From assembly GCF_047675955.1 (NCBI RefSeq), contig NC_132915.1, positions 45,490,526-45,554,525 of the forward strand: a stretch of DNA of 64,000 bases, in the 5' to 3' direction. This DNA comes from Chlorocebus sabaeus. Taxonomy: Eukaryota > Chordata > Mammalia > Primates > Cercopithecidae. Positions 11,721 to 22,562 of the stretch are shown piece by piece. Made by a program: the position numbers and the translations under genes. The notes below the pieces were generated by a model. The model searched no databases. It was not told the DNA's origin and saw only the letters and a program-made list of their open reading frames with translations. How positions within the stretch are numbered: the first letter of the stretch is position 1; every line of letters begins with the position of its first letter.

Positions 11721-12029
11721 CAAGTGGCTAGTATCTGCCTAAGATTCCTTTTTTGTTTTTCCTTTGCTAGGAGCCTTCATCTTATTCCCATGGTTCCAGT
11801 GTCCTTTCTAGCTACTTGGGCAGCATATTAGTTAAAAGGAGTTCATTGCACGTATCTCCATCCACAAATAGCCACACAGTTGAAATTCAAGGTGGCAGAT
11901 CATTTAGGTTTATCTCCTTTATTACTTAAGCTATTCTTTCACTCATCTATCATCCTTTATTCACCAAATCACATGCTCTTCCCAATAGCTGAATACATCT
12001 TTTGCATCTAGTTCACCTAGAAAACCCAT

Positions 12030-12345
12030 ACTCATTCTTCAAGACTGGGTTCAAATATTATCTCCTCTGAAAGGCCTCTTACAACACTCCACACCACTGC
12101 AGAGGAGGAATAAGAGCTTCCTCCTCTGTGCTCCCATCACTGCTTGCACGTGTGTACCTCTCCATTACAGTCCACATCACATAGTTGTAACTGTGTTTAT
12201 AGGTTAGGCTTCCCCAGTAGACAGTTAGATGAATTCAAGAACCACCAGTCATATCTTTCATTGTATCCTCAGCACTTAATAGAATGCCTGCCACAGGGTA
12301 GGCATTTAATTAATAGTTCTTAAGTGTGTGACTGAATTGACGAAT
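12030..12345 (+). mobile_element. L2 3' end
   Basis: L2 order preserved: CATTCTTCAAGACTGGGTTCAA, CTCCTCTGAAAGGCC, then TATCCTCAGCACTTAATAGA, ATGCCTGCCACAGGGTAGGC and a degraded ATTTAATTAATA tail. Confidence 0.82.
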
Positions 12346-12394
12346 GGATATATGAAGATAAAAAACAGGTAACCCTCACATATACATGCTCAGC

Positions 12395-12419
12395 AAAATA
12401 AATAAATAAATAAATAAAT
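12395..12419 (+). repeat. (AATA)n microsatellite
   Basis: About six perfect AATA/AAAT units; no adjoining Alu or L1, so independent of a retroposon tail. Confidence 0.9.
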
Positions 12420-12699
12420 CTATTTTTCCAAGGAAGCAATGTTAAATGCAGGATTTTATACTCTTGAATCAGGGCTCTGTGCTGAATTTCTATAGAAATG
12501 ATTAAAAGCGTCATACTCATTCAAGGAAATGATATGCCTAAGAACTGTACAGTGGAAATTATTTTAAATACATATATAAATTGGTTGAACAGGGCAACCT
12601 AGTAACCAATCACTTGGTATTTACATGATGTCTCATAATAATGATAGTATTTGACATTAGTGTGTGCTTTGCAGTTTTCAAAGTACTTTTACATTCTCA

Positions 12700-12905
12700 T
12701 ATTTGTTCAGCTAATACTCATCGAAGGCTTGCTGTGTTGTAATTACTCTGCTATAGTGTGCCATATTGAGCTACAATGGTGAGCAAAATAGGCCTCATGG
12801 AACTTACAGTCTAGTGGAGGAGGCAGATTTTAAACAAATCATTGCATGGATCATTAAAACTGCAGGCATAAGTGCTGTACATGAAAGGAAGAGTCTCTAT
12901 GACAT
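12700..12905 (-). mobile_element. L2 3' end, antisense
   Basis: Plus-strand text ATGGTGAGCAAAATAGGCC, CATGGAACTTACAGTCTAGT, GGAGGAGGCAGATTTTAAAC is the reverse of the L2 terminus. Confidence 0.8.
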
Positions 12906-13349
12906 TTTACTTGATATTTCCACCTTTGTCAAGGTTACAGACAGGTATTCATCATCACATGTTTAAGGTGTTTAAGAATAGACAAAGTTTACAATGGGTA
13001 GCAGGAGTGGAAGCAAGATTAGAATTCAGTTCTTGTATTTCCACGTTGGACTAGGTATTGAAAAAGGCTCCATGCTAAATTTCTTGAGCTATTGCTCTGG
13101 GCTTTGCAGAGACTTTCAGACTGAGGTGGTGGTAAGAGGTCCCAGCTTTGTGATGGGAAGGACTTGGAGGCCTAAAAGCAGACTTTCACAAGAGTGTATC
13201 AAACCTGAGAGGCTTGATAGTTCTCTTGGGTGTATGTGTTTGAATGAGTACATGTGTGTGTAGCCATACAAATGTTGGGGGAGGCGTGGTATTGGTAGGG
13301 ACAGTGTACATGGTATCCTCTAGTTCTTGTTAATTTAAATGAGATGGTC

Positions 13350-13562
13350 ATCATTTGAGTACTTATGACATGCCAGGCATTTATATATATTATGCCCATT
13401 TTACAAATGACAAAAAGGTAGGAAGCCCTGATAGCTGGTGCTTCGAGAAATTGAGGAAGTTGTCCAAGAACATGGAGCTAAAAGGTGATAGGGTCTGGAT
13501 TTGAACACAGGTCTGTGGCCTCAATATCTGTGTATGTTGCTGTACCCATTGTGCCTTCTACC
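13350..13562 (-). mobile_element. MIR, antisense
   Basis: Reverse MIR order: GAGTACTTATGACATGCCAG, CCATTTTACAAATGACAAAA, GTCCAAGAACATGGAGCT, then GGATTTGAACACAGGTCTGT. Confidence 0.82.
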
Positions 13563-13756
13563 TCTTGACCTGCACATCATATGGTTTTACAGATTTTACA
13601 ATTGCTATCAACAGAACATTTCCATCATCTTTACTCTTACACTGGCACATAGACATTAGAGGAGTCTCAGAATAATCGAGTTGGCTGCTTTCAAGCTATG
13701 AAGGCAAATGGGTTTTAGATTTGGGTAAGAACCTTCCACCCATGTGTGCACAGATG

Positions 13757-13779
13757 CACGCGCGCGCACACACACACAC
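13757..13779 (+). repeat. (CG)n(CA)n compound microsatellite
   Basis: CGCGCGCG run passing into CACACACACA. An alternating purine-pyrimidine tract that can adopt Z-DNA under supercoiling. Confidence 0.9.
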
Positions 13780-14699
13780 CCCTCTGCTCTGGAGCTTGTC
13801 TTTATAGCTCTACTTTCTTGCCACCAAGAAGAGACCTCAAATGTGTTTCAGGCCTCTCTGACTTCAATGGGATACACATGTGTGCATCTGGAGATAGCAT
13901 TTGGCTGGTGGAGAAGAAATGAATTGTCATTTTCAGTGACCGTAGAGAGAAAACTTGATCCAAGAGTCTCTTTTTACCATGGGAAGTAGCTTTGTTGGTA
14001 ACAGTCCTAATCTTCTTTTTCAGCGGGTGAACAGAGTAATGATGCTTTTTGCCAAGGGTCATGGGGAAGGGTGGCGCATGGGGGACTAGTTGAGCATTCA
14101 CGGGAGGAAATAGAATCTCAGGAGCTGTAAAACCACTGCCATTCAACGCTGCTCCCAACAGTTCCAGCCCCTCACGTTTCAGCCACTCATAACTTTACAA
14201 CAAATTCTCCTTTTGGGATAAAAGTTTCCAAGTTCAGTCTCTGCTCCCTAGAGGCCAGCTTTTTATGGGAAATTTGTGCTAAATCAGCAAAGCTGTGCTC
14301 AAGATGGAGAAATACAAGACACAATGCACTTTCCCTCTGCCAACTTGAAAGAGACGGTCAGCAGGGAGCGTCCCCTGAGGTTGTGTCTCAAGGATGTCTC
14401 CTGTTTCTGAAAGTTTCAGGCTTAGATATGAGCATAGCGATGATGAGAAACAGGATCGCCAGTTTCAGAGATGTCTGGATCAATGACAGAACCAATAAAT
14501 GGATATTGCCAGTGAATGGAGACAGATGTAAGAGAGATTGGGAGGGAGTAATTAACAAACAGAGACAGATTGTAACACAGAAAATATTAATTGAAAAGGA
14601 CTTCTTTGATTCAGAAAACAAAAAAACAAACTACCAGATTTGAATGGGAAAATATCCTTCTTGAATGCGCCCATGTGTGTGCAGGTAAGAAATCTCTCA
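13780..14699. other. Non-coding, no repeat recognised
   Basis: Unique-looking sequence with short open frames on both strands and no domain signature. Confidence 0.5.
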
Positions 14700-14836
14700 A
14701 ATTGGGCAGCTAATGTGTCCTGAGCATCTACCAGGTGCCAGACAGCACATGAAGCCATTGGCATTGTGTTCCCCCATTCTCATCACAAGCCTCCATGGCA
14801 GAAGTTACTATCCCCATCTCACAGATGATGAAACAG
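14700..14836 (-). mobile_element. MIR, antisense
   Basis: GAGCATCTACCAGGTGCCAG, then CCATCTCACAGATGATGAAA. It lies immediately next to a long antisense L2. Confidence 0.78.
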
Positions 14837-16175
14837 GCATTCATTCAGCCAATAAATATTTTTGGAAAGTTTACAATGTGTTTAAAGCCATGAACAAAAC
14901 CATAATGTCCCTTTCTTAGGAAAGTCACATTCTAGTGGGGGCAGGGCAAAGATAGACAACAAACAAGTAGTTATATGTCAAGGAGGGATAAGATGGTGAA
15001 GAAAAATAAAGCAGGATGTGAGGTAACATTGGGTGGTCAAGAGCTCCCTGTTGAGGTGACATCTAAGCAGAGCCCTGAGGAGGAGTGTCCTTGATGTATT
15101 GGAGGATGCACAAGCCAGCCAATGTGACTGCAGCAGAGAGAACAAGGGAGAGGGGGAAAAGAAATGAAGTCAAAGGGCTAGTCAAGGGCAAGATCCTATA
15201 GGACTTTGTGGGCCTTGGAAAGGTTTCAGACTTTAGTCTAATTGCAAAAGCAAGGCATTGGCGGGGGTGGTGTATAGCTGGGGTACATGTTCAGCTGCTA
15301 TAATAATTTCATGAAATAGAATTCTCACTCATGTCACATCCACAGGTACAGTCCAGAGTAGTTAGTGTTGCTCTGGTCCACCCTTCTCCAGAGTGTGATG
15401 GTGAACAACCAGCAAGAGGGAAAAGGAAGAGGTTGAACCTCTTCCTTTAGAGCATGACCTGCGCCTTGTTCACGTTCCTTCTGCTTTACATCTTATTAGT
15501 TCCAGCCCAGTCACATGGGCACATCAGCGACAACAGAGGCTGGAAAATAGAGTTGTTAGTCATTGTCTGAGTAAAATTGGGAAGATCTGTCACTTAAGAA
15601 AGAAAGGAGAATAGATGTTGGGGAATAGCAAGGAGTCTTAGGTTTTGAGGGAAGGAGTGACATGATTTGACTTACGTTTTTAATAAGACTGCTCTAAACA
15701 TCAGATGAAAAAATACCCTGGAAGGCCAGGGGTGGAAGTAATGAGAGTAGTTAGGAAGTGATTTTAATAATTCTGATAATGAATTATGATGGCACAGACT
15801 AGAGTGACAGGGCAGGAGATAGTGAGAAGTGCACACATTCTGGATATATTTAAAGGTAAGGTTATACAGATTTGCTGATGGGTAAAAATGTGAGGTAGGA
15901 GAAGGAGAAAAGGAAGTTAAGAATGACTCCTAAAACTCTGGGCTCAAATACAAAAAAAATGGACTTACCATCTACCAAGATGAGGAAGATTGGGTAAAGA
16001 GCATATTTGGGGATGAAATTGAGAGTTTGCTTTTTGATATACTGAGTCAGAACTGCCTATCAAACATTCAAATACAAATGTCTAGAAGGAAGTTAGAATT
16101 TAACCCTCTAATTTAGTAGGAAAATCAGGGCTGGAGTACAAATTGGAGAGTTGTTGATGCTGCGATGAGATTCAG
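14837..16175 (-). mobile_element. Long antisense L2 fragment (interrupted)
   Basis: Plus-strand text starts with the reversed L2 tail (CATTCATTCAGCCAATAAAT). It continues through CACATTCTAGTGGGGGCAGG, GAGGTGACATCTAAGCAGAG and TAGGACTTTGTGGGCC to about 15250. It resumes near 15640 with GGAGTGACATGATTTGAC, AAGAATGACTCCTAAAACTC and AATGTCTAGAAGGAAGTTAG. These are the antisense L2 3' end and ORF2 region in the correct order. The gap is filled by a MaLR-like LTR. No intact coding frame remains. Confidence 0.82.
15270..15640 (-). mobile_element. MaLR (MLT1-like) LTR nested inside L2
   Basis: Contains the antisense MLT1 signature TATTAGTTCCAGCCCAGTCACATGGGC-like block (about 15496-15522) and AACAGAGGCTGGAAAATAG, ending GGAATAGCAAGGAGTCTTA. 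The left boundary is poorly defined. It separates two collinear halves of an older L2, which fixes the order of insertion. Confidence 0.6.
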
Positions 16176-17101
16176 TGCCACACACAGAGATATAATGAAC
16201 TTGTTCCACATGCTGATCTAACTATGATCCCTCAGTCCATGTTTGTGTTATTACAAAGCCTAGGCTCTTTACACTGGGCCACACGAGCCATCTAGGACCT
16301 AGGACCTGCTAGTCTGCCTTTCCAGACCCATTGCTCATTGCTCCCTCTCCTTCCTCTCTCTCCACACCCTGTTTCAACTTTATGCCTTCACCGTTTCACT
16401 AGAGAAGAGAAGCAAAATATGCTTCCATCCGAGAGAGATCATGTAAGAAAGGAGTGCCTTAGGGGTAGAAACTCTGAAGGGTACATCAAAGGACTTAAGA
16501 TTAAAACAAAGCTGAGCCCAAAAACTGGTTGAATGGGCTCACCAAGAAAAGGGAATTGGGATTCTCTGAAGACACAAGTCACAGATGAAACAGTGAGGTG
16601 TGGTGATGGCTGGGCAGGTGGTAGAGGTTGTTGGGAGAATGGAAAGAGGAATGCTTCAAGAGCTCATGAAGTTAGGTGAGGAACTTCTGGGAAGCCATTG
16701 GCATCTTTGAAACCTGCACAAGATGTGGGACTGGTCTTTATTTCAGAGTTCTATTTACTTGGCCAAGATAGCTGTTTGAAGGGCTGTTTGTGGTGCAGTC
16801 ATTAAGAACAGCTTTTATGAAGATGTCATGAGGATTGGGGGAAGACTGGAGAAGAGTTTTGAGACTTTGAATAATCTCCCATTGATTTTTAGCAACTCTT
16901 TGTTTCTACCATGGCTATATTATCTCAAAAAGAAGAGAAAGATTCTAGAAGAATGAAGAACATTGGGAATGCCATCATTAAGGTTTGCTTTTATGGACTT
17001 TCTTTATTAATTCACTTTCCCAGGACCTATATTTCCCCATTTCCCCATGAGTTGACTGACTGATGGAGACAAGGGATTTTTGTCCTCCTACACTAGAGGC
17101 C
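16176..17101. other. Non-coding, no repeat recognised
   Basis: Purine-rich, mixed sequence between the L2 and a MaLR LTR. Some phrases (GAAGCCATTGGCATC) hint at further decayed L2, but not enough to call. Confidence 0.45.
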
Positions 17102-17516
17102 TTATTATAGGTTCAATTATGCCCCCTTTGCAAATTCATAGGTTGAAGTCCTAACTCCCTGTACCTCAAAATGTGACCTTATTTGGAAATCAGATTATCG
17201 TGGATGTAATTAGTTAAAATGAGGAATCAGAGTGAACCCCAATTCAGTATTCTGGTATCCTTATAAAAAAGGAAAATTTGGACCCAGAAACACCCATAGA
17301 GTGAAGGTGATGTGAAGAGACATGGAGAAGATAGTCTTCTACAAGCCAAGGAGAAAGGCCTGGAACGCCTCCTTCCCTCATGAGCCCTCAGAAGGAACAA
17401 CCCTGCCAACACCTTGATTTTGGTTTTCTAGCTTCCATCATTGTGAGTCAATAAACTTCTGTCATATAAGCCACCCAGTTTGTGGCACTTTGTCATATAA
17501 GCCCTAGCAAACTAAC
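17102..17516 (+). mobile_element. MLT1-type MaLR LTR
   Basis: Full-length-looking solo LTR: TTGAAGTCCTAACTCCCTG, AAATGTGACCTTATTTGGAA, GTCTTCTACAAGCCAAGGAG, CCTCAGAAGGAACAACCCTG, the polyadenylation-like GTCAATAAACTTCTG, and the end GCCCTAGCAAACTAACA. Close to MLT1A/B. Inactive. Confidence 0.88.
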
Positions 17517-17975
17517 ATTGTCCTCTACATGTGTAACTTCAACAAGTATACACGATAAGATACCAGGCTTGGCCTGGGGACAAGGAACTTAAACAAAAAT
17601 CATTACCTCACCTCTAATTTGTTGTAAAGTTTGGGCTAGGCCCTTTTGATTTGTCTTTACTGATGCATTTTAGAACTCAAGGAGCAGTTTTCCAGATGCA
17701 CTAGTGACCCTGGTGGAAATTGAGTCATGCCATATACATACTCCTTAAAGAAAGTTGACTACACCAATTCAGGGGACAAAGGGAGAGACAGAAATTTAGA
17801 TAATGCTGGGAGTTTGCCCATCATCCTACTCAATAGGTTTATGCCTCAGAATGAGTATGAGCTGAGAGGCAGAAATCTGTGGCTGCAATCTGCTGTTTTC
17901 TCCTGGTCTCAGTTCTCATGTGCCTTCATGCAAGAGCATCTTTCTGTGGCAAGAATAGTTCCTATCTATAAAGAT
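17517..17975. other. Non-coding, no repeat recognised
   Basis: Short unique-looking spacer between two MaLR LTRs of opposite orientation. Confidence 0.5.
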
Positions 17976-18400
17976 GCCATCTTAGTCCATTTGTGTTACT
18001 GTAAAGGAATACCTGAGGCTGAGTAATTTATAAAGAAGATATTTATTTGGCTTATGGTTTTGCAGGTTGTATGAGAAGCATGGCACCAGCATCTGCTTCT
18101 GGTGAGGGCCTCAGGAAATTTCCACTCATGGTAGGAGGCAAAGGGGAGCTGGCATGTGCAGAGATTACATGGTAACAGAGGAAGCAAGAAAGGGGAGGGA
18201 GGTACCAGGCTCTTTTTAACAATTTGTTCTCATGGGAACTAATAGAGTGAGAACTCACTCATTACCACAAGGGTGGCACCAAGCCATTCATGAGGGATCT
18301 ACTTCCATGACCCAAACACCTTCCATTAAGTCCCACTGTCAACATGGGGGATCAAATTTCAACATGAGACTTGGAAGGGTCAAATGAACCAACTGATGGC
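17976..18400 (-). mobile_element. MaLR LTR (MST/MLT1-class), antisense
   Basis: Starts CTTAGTCCATTTGTGTTACT, then AATACCTGAGGCTGAGTAAT, GGCACCAGCATCTGCTTCTG, CACTCATTACCACAAGGG, and ends CAAATTTCAACATGAGACTT. This is the reverse of an MST/THE-like LTR. Confidence 0.85.
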
Positions 18401-19109
18401 AAATGTCTATTTTCCATACCTTGAGGTAATTTGAGGTTTAAGATACTTGTGCTGTATAAGATGACTTTACCCCCAACCCCACAGAGAAGGCAGCTGCATG
18501 TAAAGATTTTCTTCTTATTGATGCAGCTGGTGTGAGGCAGTTCTGGTAAGCACAGTGGCATTGGTGGTGGTGACCTTCATGTAGGCATCACACTCTATGG
18601 CATGGATTGGAGTGAGCACAACAGGCCACACAGAGTTTATGAAATTGCCTCTCCTCTCGTTCAAGTTGAATGTGACAATGGAAGGGTAAGACTGATGTGA
18701 AAGAGCAGGAAGGTCATCTAAGCCAGTCACGTTTAAACTTTTCTTTTAAAGCCTCAGATGGTTTTACTCAAGGCACACCTACGTGAAACCCACTGTAGAA
18801 AGGAGATGAAGGTGGAGCTTTCTCTAGAGCAGAGTCATCCCAGGCATATATCTCAGGGGGCCAGGCAGGTAATGCAGCTGAATGAAGTGGGAGGGATGCG
18901 GTTCTGGAGAACTGGGGGGAGTGCTGGCTGTCTACAGAGGCAGCCGCCAGTGACTTTAGCCCTGCAGGCATGGGTCCCAGTGTTACCAGATGCATTTCCA
19001 AGAGAAGCCAGAAAGCCAGATTGTTACGTAAAATGTCCTGATTTTTAAAAACTTCTGGTCTGTGAAAGACACTGTTAAAAGAGTGAAAAAAAAAACCAAA
19101 ACAAACATG
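18401..19109. other. Non-coding, no repeat recognised
   Basis: Unique-looking spacer with no gene. The open frames of 96 and 138 codons on opposite strands at 18758-19184 overlap each other and show no domain. Confidence 0.5.
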
Positions 19110-20527
19110 GACTGAGAGAGAATATTTGCAAAACACATACATCATCAAGTACTTATATCCAAAACATACCAAAAAACTCCACAATGGGAAAACAACCCTA
19201 TTTTAAAATGGGCAAATATCTAAACAGACACCTTACCAAAGAAGATATACAGATGGCAAATTAGCATATGAAAAGATGCTCCACATCATATATTGTAACC
19301 CATGGAAATTGCCAATTAAAACAAGATACTACTACATGCTATTAGAATGGCTAAAGTGAAAAACTGAAAACACTATATGTTGGTAAAAATGTGGAGCAAT
19401 GAGAACTCTTATTCATTGGTGGTAAAAATGAAAAGTGATACGCTGTCTTTGGAAGACAGTGTGACAATTTCTTACAAAGCTAAACACAGTCTTACCACAT
19501 GATTTAGCAATTGTGTTCGTTGGTATTTACCCAAACGAATTGGAAACGTATGTCCACACAAAAACCTGCACATAGATTTTCATAGCAGCTTTATTCATAA
19601 TTGCCAAAATTTGTGAGCAACCAATATGTCCTTCAGTAGGTGAAATGAGTAAATAAACTGTGATGCATCCACACAATATACTACTTATTCAGTACTAAAA
19701 TGAAATGAGTTATCAAGTCATGAAGAGACACGGAGGAGCTTTAAACACATTTTGCTAAGTGAAAGAAGCTAGTCTGAAAATATTACATACTTTATAATTC
19801 TATGACATTCTGAAAAAGGCAAAACTATAGATATAGTAAAAAGATCAGTGGTTTCCAGGGGGTAGAGGGAAGGGAAGGATGAGTAAGCAGAACATGCAGG
19901 GTTTGTTTAGGGCTGTGAAGCTCTTGTGTATGATACTGTAAAGGTGGATACACGATATTGTGCATTTGCAAAACCCGTAGAATGTACAACACAAAGCGTA
20001 AAACCTAATGTCAACTGTGAACTTTAGTTAATAATAACGTACCAATATTGGCTTATCAATTGTAATAGGCATACCTGTTGCAAGATGCAAGATGGGAATA
20101 ATAGAGAAAACCTGGGATGAGGGTCCACTTGGAAGGGGGGAGGACATATGTGGGAACTCTCTATACTTTTTCTCAATTTTTCTGTAAACCTAAAACAGCT
20201 ATTAAAAAATAAAGTGGGCCAGGCATGGTGGCTCATGCCTGTAATCCCAGCACTTTGGGAGGCTGAGGCGGGCGGATCACGAGGTCAGGAGTCCGAGACC
20301 AGCTTTGCCAACACAGTGAAACCCCATCTCTACTAAAAATACAAAAATTAGCCAGGCATGGTGGCGCGTGCCTGAACCCCAGCTACTTGGGAAGCTGAGG
20401 CAGGAGAATCGCTTGAACCCGGGAGGCAGAGGCTGTGGCAAGCTGAGATCACGCCACTGGACTCCAGCCTGGGCAACAGAGCAAGACTCTGTCTCAAAAT
20501 AAATAAATAAAATGTATATTAAAAACC
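19110..20527 (+). mobile_element. L1M 3' end, sense (split by Alu)
   Basis: GAGAGAATATTTGCAAAACA, AAATGGGCAAATATCTAAAC, TATGTCCACACAAAAACCTG, CATAGCAGCTTTATTCATAA, GTGGTTTCCAGGGGG, and the terminal TTTTTCTGTAAACCTAAAAC with AATAAAGT. These are the ORF2 C-terminal coding region and 3' UTR of an old L1M (L1MB-MD type). The last bases reappear after the Alu as TATATTAAAAA. Frame is lost by many indels. Confidence 0.85.
20218..20515 (+). mobile_element. AluS (Sc-like), full length
   Basis: Complete dimeric Alu from GGCCAGGCATGGTGGCTCA to a (AAAT)n-decorated tail. ATCACGAGGTCAGGAG is an Sc/Sg-type feature. It is inserted into the last bases of the L1M 3' end, whose terminal ATTAAAAA reappears beyond the tail. 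Confidence 0.92.
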
Positions 20528-20719
20528 TCCTGGTTTTGAAATTTTAGCTACTACTTCAATATTTAAAGAAAAGAAAATCATTGCACAGATCAATAAAAAC
20601 TCATCTGGAGGTTGGCCATGAGGTGCTGGAGTTTGACCTCTGCCCCAGGCCCCTGTGGCAGCCTCGGAGGTGCTGCTATGGGGCCCCAGGCTCCGTGGAA
20701 CACGGTGTGAAGACCATGG

Positions 20720-20825
20720 AGCTACTCCAATCTCCCCTCCTTAGAGAGAAGGAAACTGAGGCCCAGAAAGGTGAAACAACTTGCCCAGGGTGAGCTGGCC
20801 CATTAGGGACAGAGCTTAGACGGAG
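20720..20825 (-). mobile_element. MIR fragment, antisense
   Basis: GAAGGAAACTGAGGCCCAGA, AACTTGCCCAGGGTGAGCTG: core of an antisense MIR. Confidence 0.75.
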
Positions 20826-21418
20826 ATTCCAGGTGCCTTTCAGTTTCTTCCCCAAGATGCCTTTCCTAAGGCCTCAGGTCCTCAGCCTCATTTTCCCACC
20901 AACTGGGAGGGAAACAGAGAGGCCAACTGGGCTCATATTTATAGAGACAAATACTGAATTGTTGAGGCTTGGACTTGGAAAAGAGGGGGAGAAAAAAAAT
21001 ACAGAATGGTGAGCCTAGAAAACAGACAGGGAAGCTAAGGAAAAATGCCCCCAAGACTGTCATCAGAGCTGCTTACCTGCCAGGTTCTGACTGTAATCCC
21101 TCTGGGGCAGTTCCCCAGAGAACTGCATGTGAGAGCTCATCTGCCATATTTCTTGGGCTGGTAAATGGTCTGTTGTATCCGAAAACTTGGTCTGGTTTTA
21201 GTAGCCATTTTGCTGAAAAAAATCTCAAGACTCCCCAAAATATCACCCCCAATGACTTGCTGAGATGTTCCCACTCTCTATAATCAGAACCACTGAAAGC
21301 AAGCCCTCTCCTCTTCCACACTCCAGTTAGAATGGAAACTCATTCCTGACTTGGAAAAGGTACAGACCCCTTATCACCCATCCCCCAGATTAATTTCATG
21401 GAGGGTGACCAGAAGAAG
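20826..21418. other. Non-coding, no repeat recognised
   Basis: Unique-looking, no gene signature. Confidence 0.45.
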
Positions 21419-21612
21419 GAAGCAGACATTTATTGAGAACTTAGCTTCAATGTGATCTCTTGTTTAATTCTCACATCATACTATGAGTTGAAAGAGTATT
21501 TATTCTAGATTTTATTCTAGATTACAGAGGAGGAAGTTAAAACTCAGTGTAGTGCCACAAATACTGGAAATTACACAGCGAATTCACTTAGAGCCAGATC
21601 TTAAACCACACC
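21419..21612 (-). mobile_element. MIR, antisense
   Basis: ACATTTATTGAGAACTTAGC, TTTAATTCTCACATCATACT, TTACAGAGGAGGAAGTTAAA. An internal direct repeat, ATTCTAGATT twice at about 21499-21523, indicates a small local duplication. Confidence 0.7.
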
Positions 21613-21971
21613 TGTCTCACTACTTTTCATTTCCAGTTCAGACTATGGCACCACCCTGCACATACAGGGCCTTGAAGGATGTGCTTTTATCACCCAATTT
21701 TACATGCACTAATGATGGATGTTTTGACTTGAGAAGAAAAATGTAAGGAGGCTCAGCTAAGATCCTCCTTCCCACTCCTCAGTGCTATCCCTTGGTGGGG
21801 AAAGATAAATTCTTCCAGCAGGGTGCTTCCTGCAAGGCCACAATGATGCTGAATTTCTGATCCATAGGTCATAGATTGAGGTTAAATGTATGTTGAAAAC
21901 ATTTATGGGAACACAAAGGATTTGGGGAAAAGGGAGCATAGCATTTATGGAGTGACTATTAATAACTCCCG
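21613..21971. other. Non-coding, no repeat recognised
   Basis: Short unique-looking spacer. Confidence 0.45.
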
Positions 21972-22204
21972 TTGCCATTATTGAGCACTGACTGTGTCAG
22001 GCACTAATATAAGTCCTGCGCGTGCTGTGAGCTATTTTATCCTCACTGCCACCCAACAAGGCAGGTGCCATTCCTACTGCCATTTACAATTAATTAACTG
22101 AAGCACATAAAGGTTACCATCTGCCCAAGGTTATACAGGTACTAAATGGTAAAAGCTGGAATTTGAACTTGAGTGGTATGATTCCCAACCCTCTGCCATA
22201 ATGT
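21972..22204 (-). mobile_element. MIR, antisense
   Basis: TATTGAGCACTGACTGTGTC, CTGCCCAAGGTTATACAGGT, GCTGGAATTTGAACTTGAG. Nearly full-length core. Confidence 0.82.
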
Positions 22205-22562
22205 CTGCTTAGCACCTGTCAAGTGCCAGCACTGGCATTTTGGTGTTTTAACTGTGTCATTGAATCCCCACACATCCCTGTGAGGCAAGTACAACTGGTT
22301 ATGAACATGTGAAGTCAGATTATCCAGCTTCATCCTGTACAAACTGTGTTGTTTTGGGGCACATTACTTAGCCTCTCTGTACCTCAGTTCCCCCTTTGTA
22401 AATGGGGCTAATAGTATCAACCTTGTGGGGCTACTGTGAGAGTAAAAAGTGGTTATATGCATCAGTTACCTCATATTTATCCCACCTTTTAATACCTGAG
22501 AAAAATGAGTTTCAGAGAGATTAAGTCACTTGCCAAAGATCACACAGCTGGTGAGTGTATTG
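22205..22562 (-). mobile_element. MIR, antisense, split by a second MIR
   Basis: Left half 22205-22300 runs GCACCTGTCAAGTGCCAGC to ATCCCTGTGAGGCAAGTAC. The right half from about 22461 resumes with the next consensus part, CTGAGAAAAATGAGTTTCAG and CACTTGCCAAAGATCACACA. The two halves are collinear and flank a plus-strand MIR. Confidence 0.72.
22306..22460 (+). mobile_element. MIR nested inside another MIR
   Basis: GGGCACATTACTTAGCCTCT, TACCTCAGTTCCCCCTTTG, AAATGGGGCTAATAGTATCA, GGGCTACTGTGAGAGTAAA: sense MIR, opposite in direction to its host. Confidence 0.78.

Larger units (their letters stand above)
8240..11930. other. 3.7 kb repeat-free block
   Basis: Apart from a (GT)8 run at 9201-9217 and an A-rich patch around 10258-10285, I recognise no SINE, LINE, LTR or DNA transposon here. 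Such a gap is unusual beside the repeat-dense flanks and is typical of stretches under constraint. The most convincing sub-blocks are listed separately. Short open frames up to about 127 codons carry no recognisable domain. Confidence 0.55.

Noticed and set aside
20148..20336. Frame containing WWLMPVIPALWEAEAGG
   Set aside because: Classic translation of a sense Alu, not a gene.
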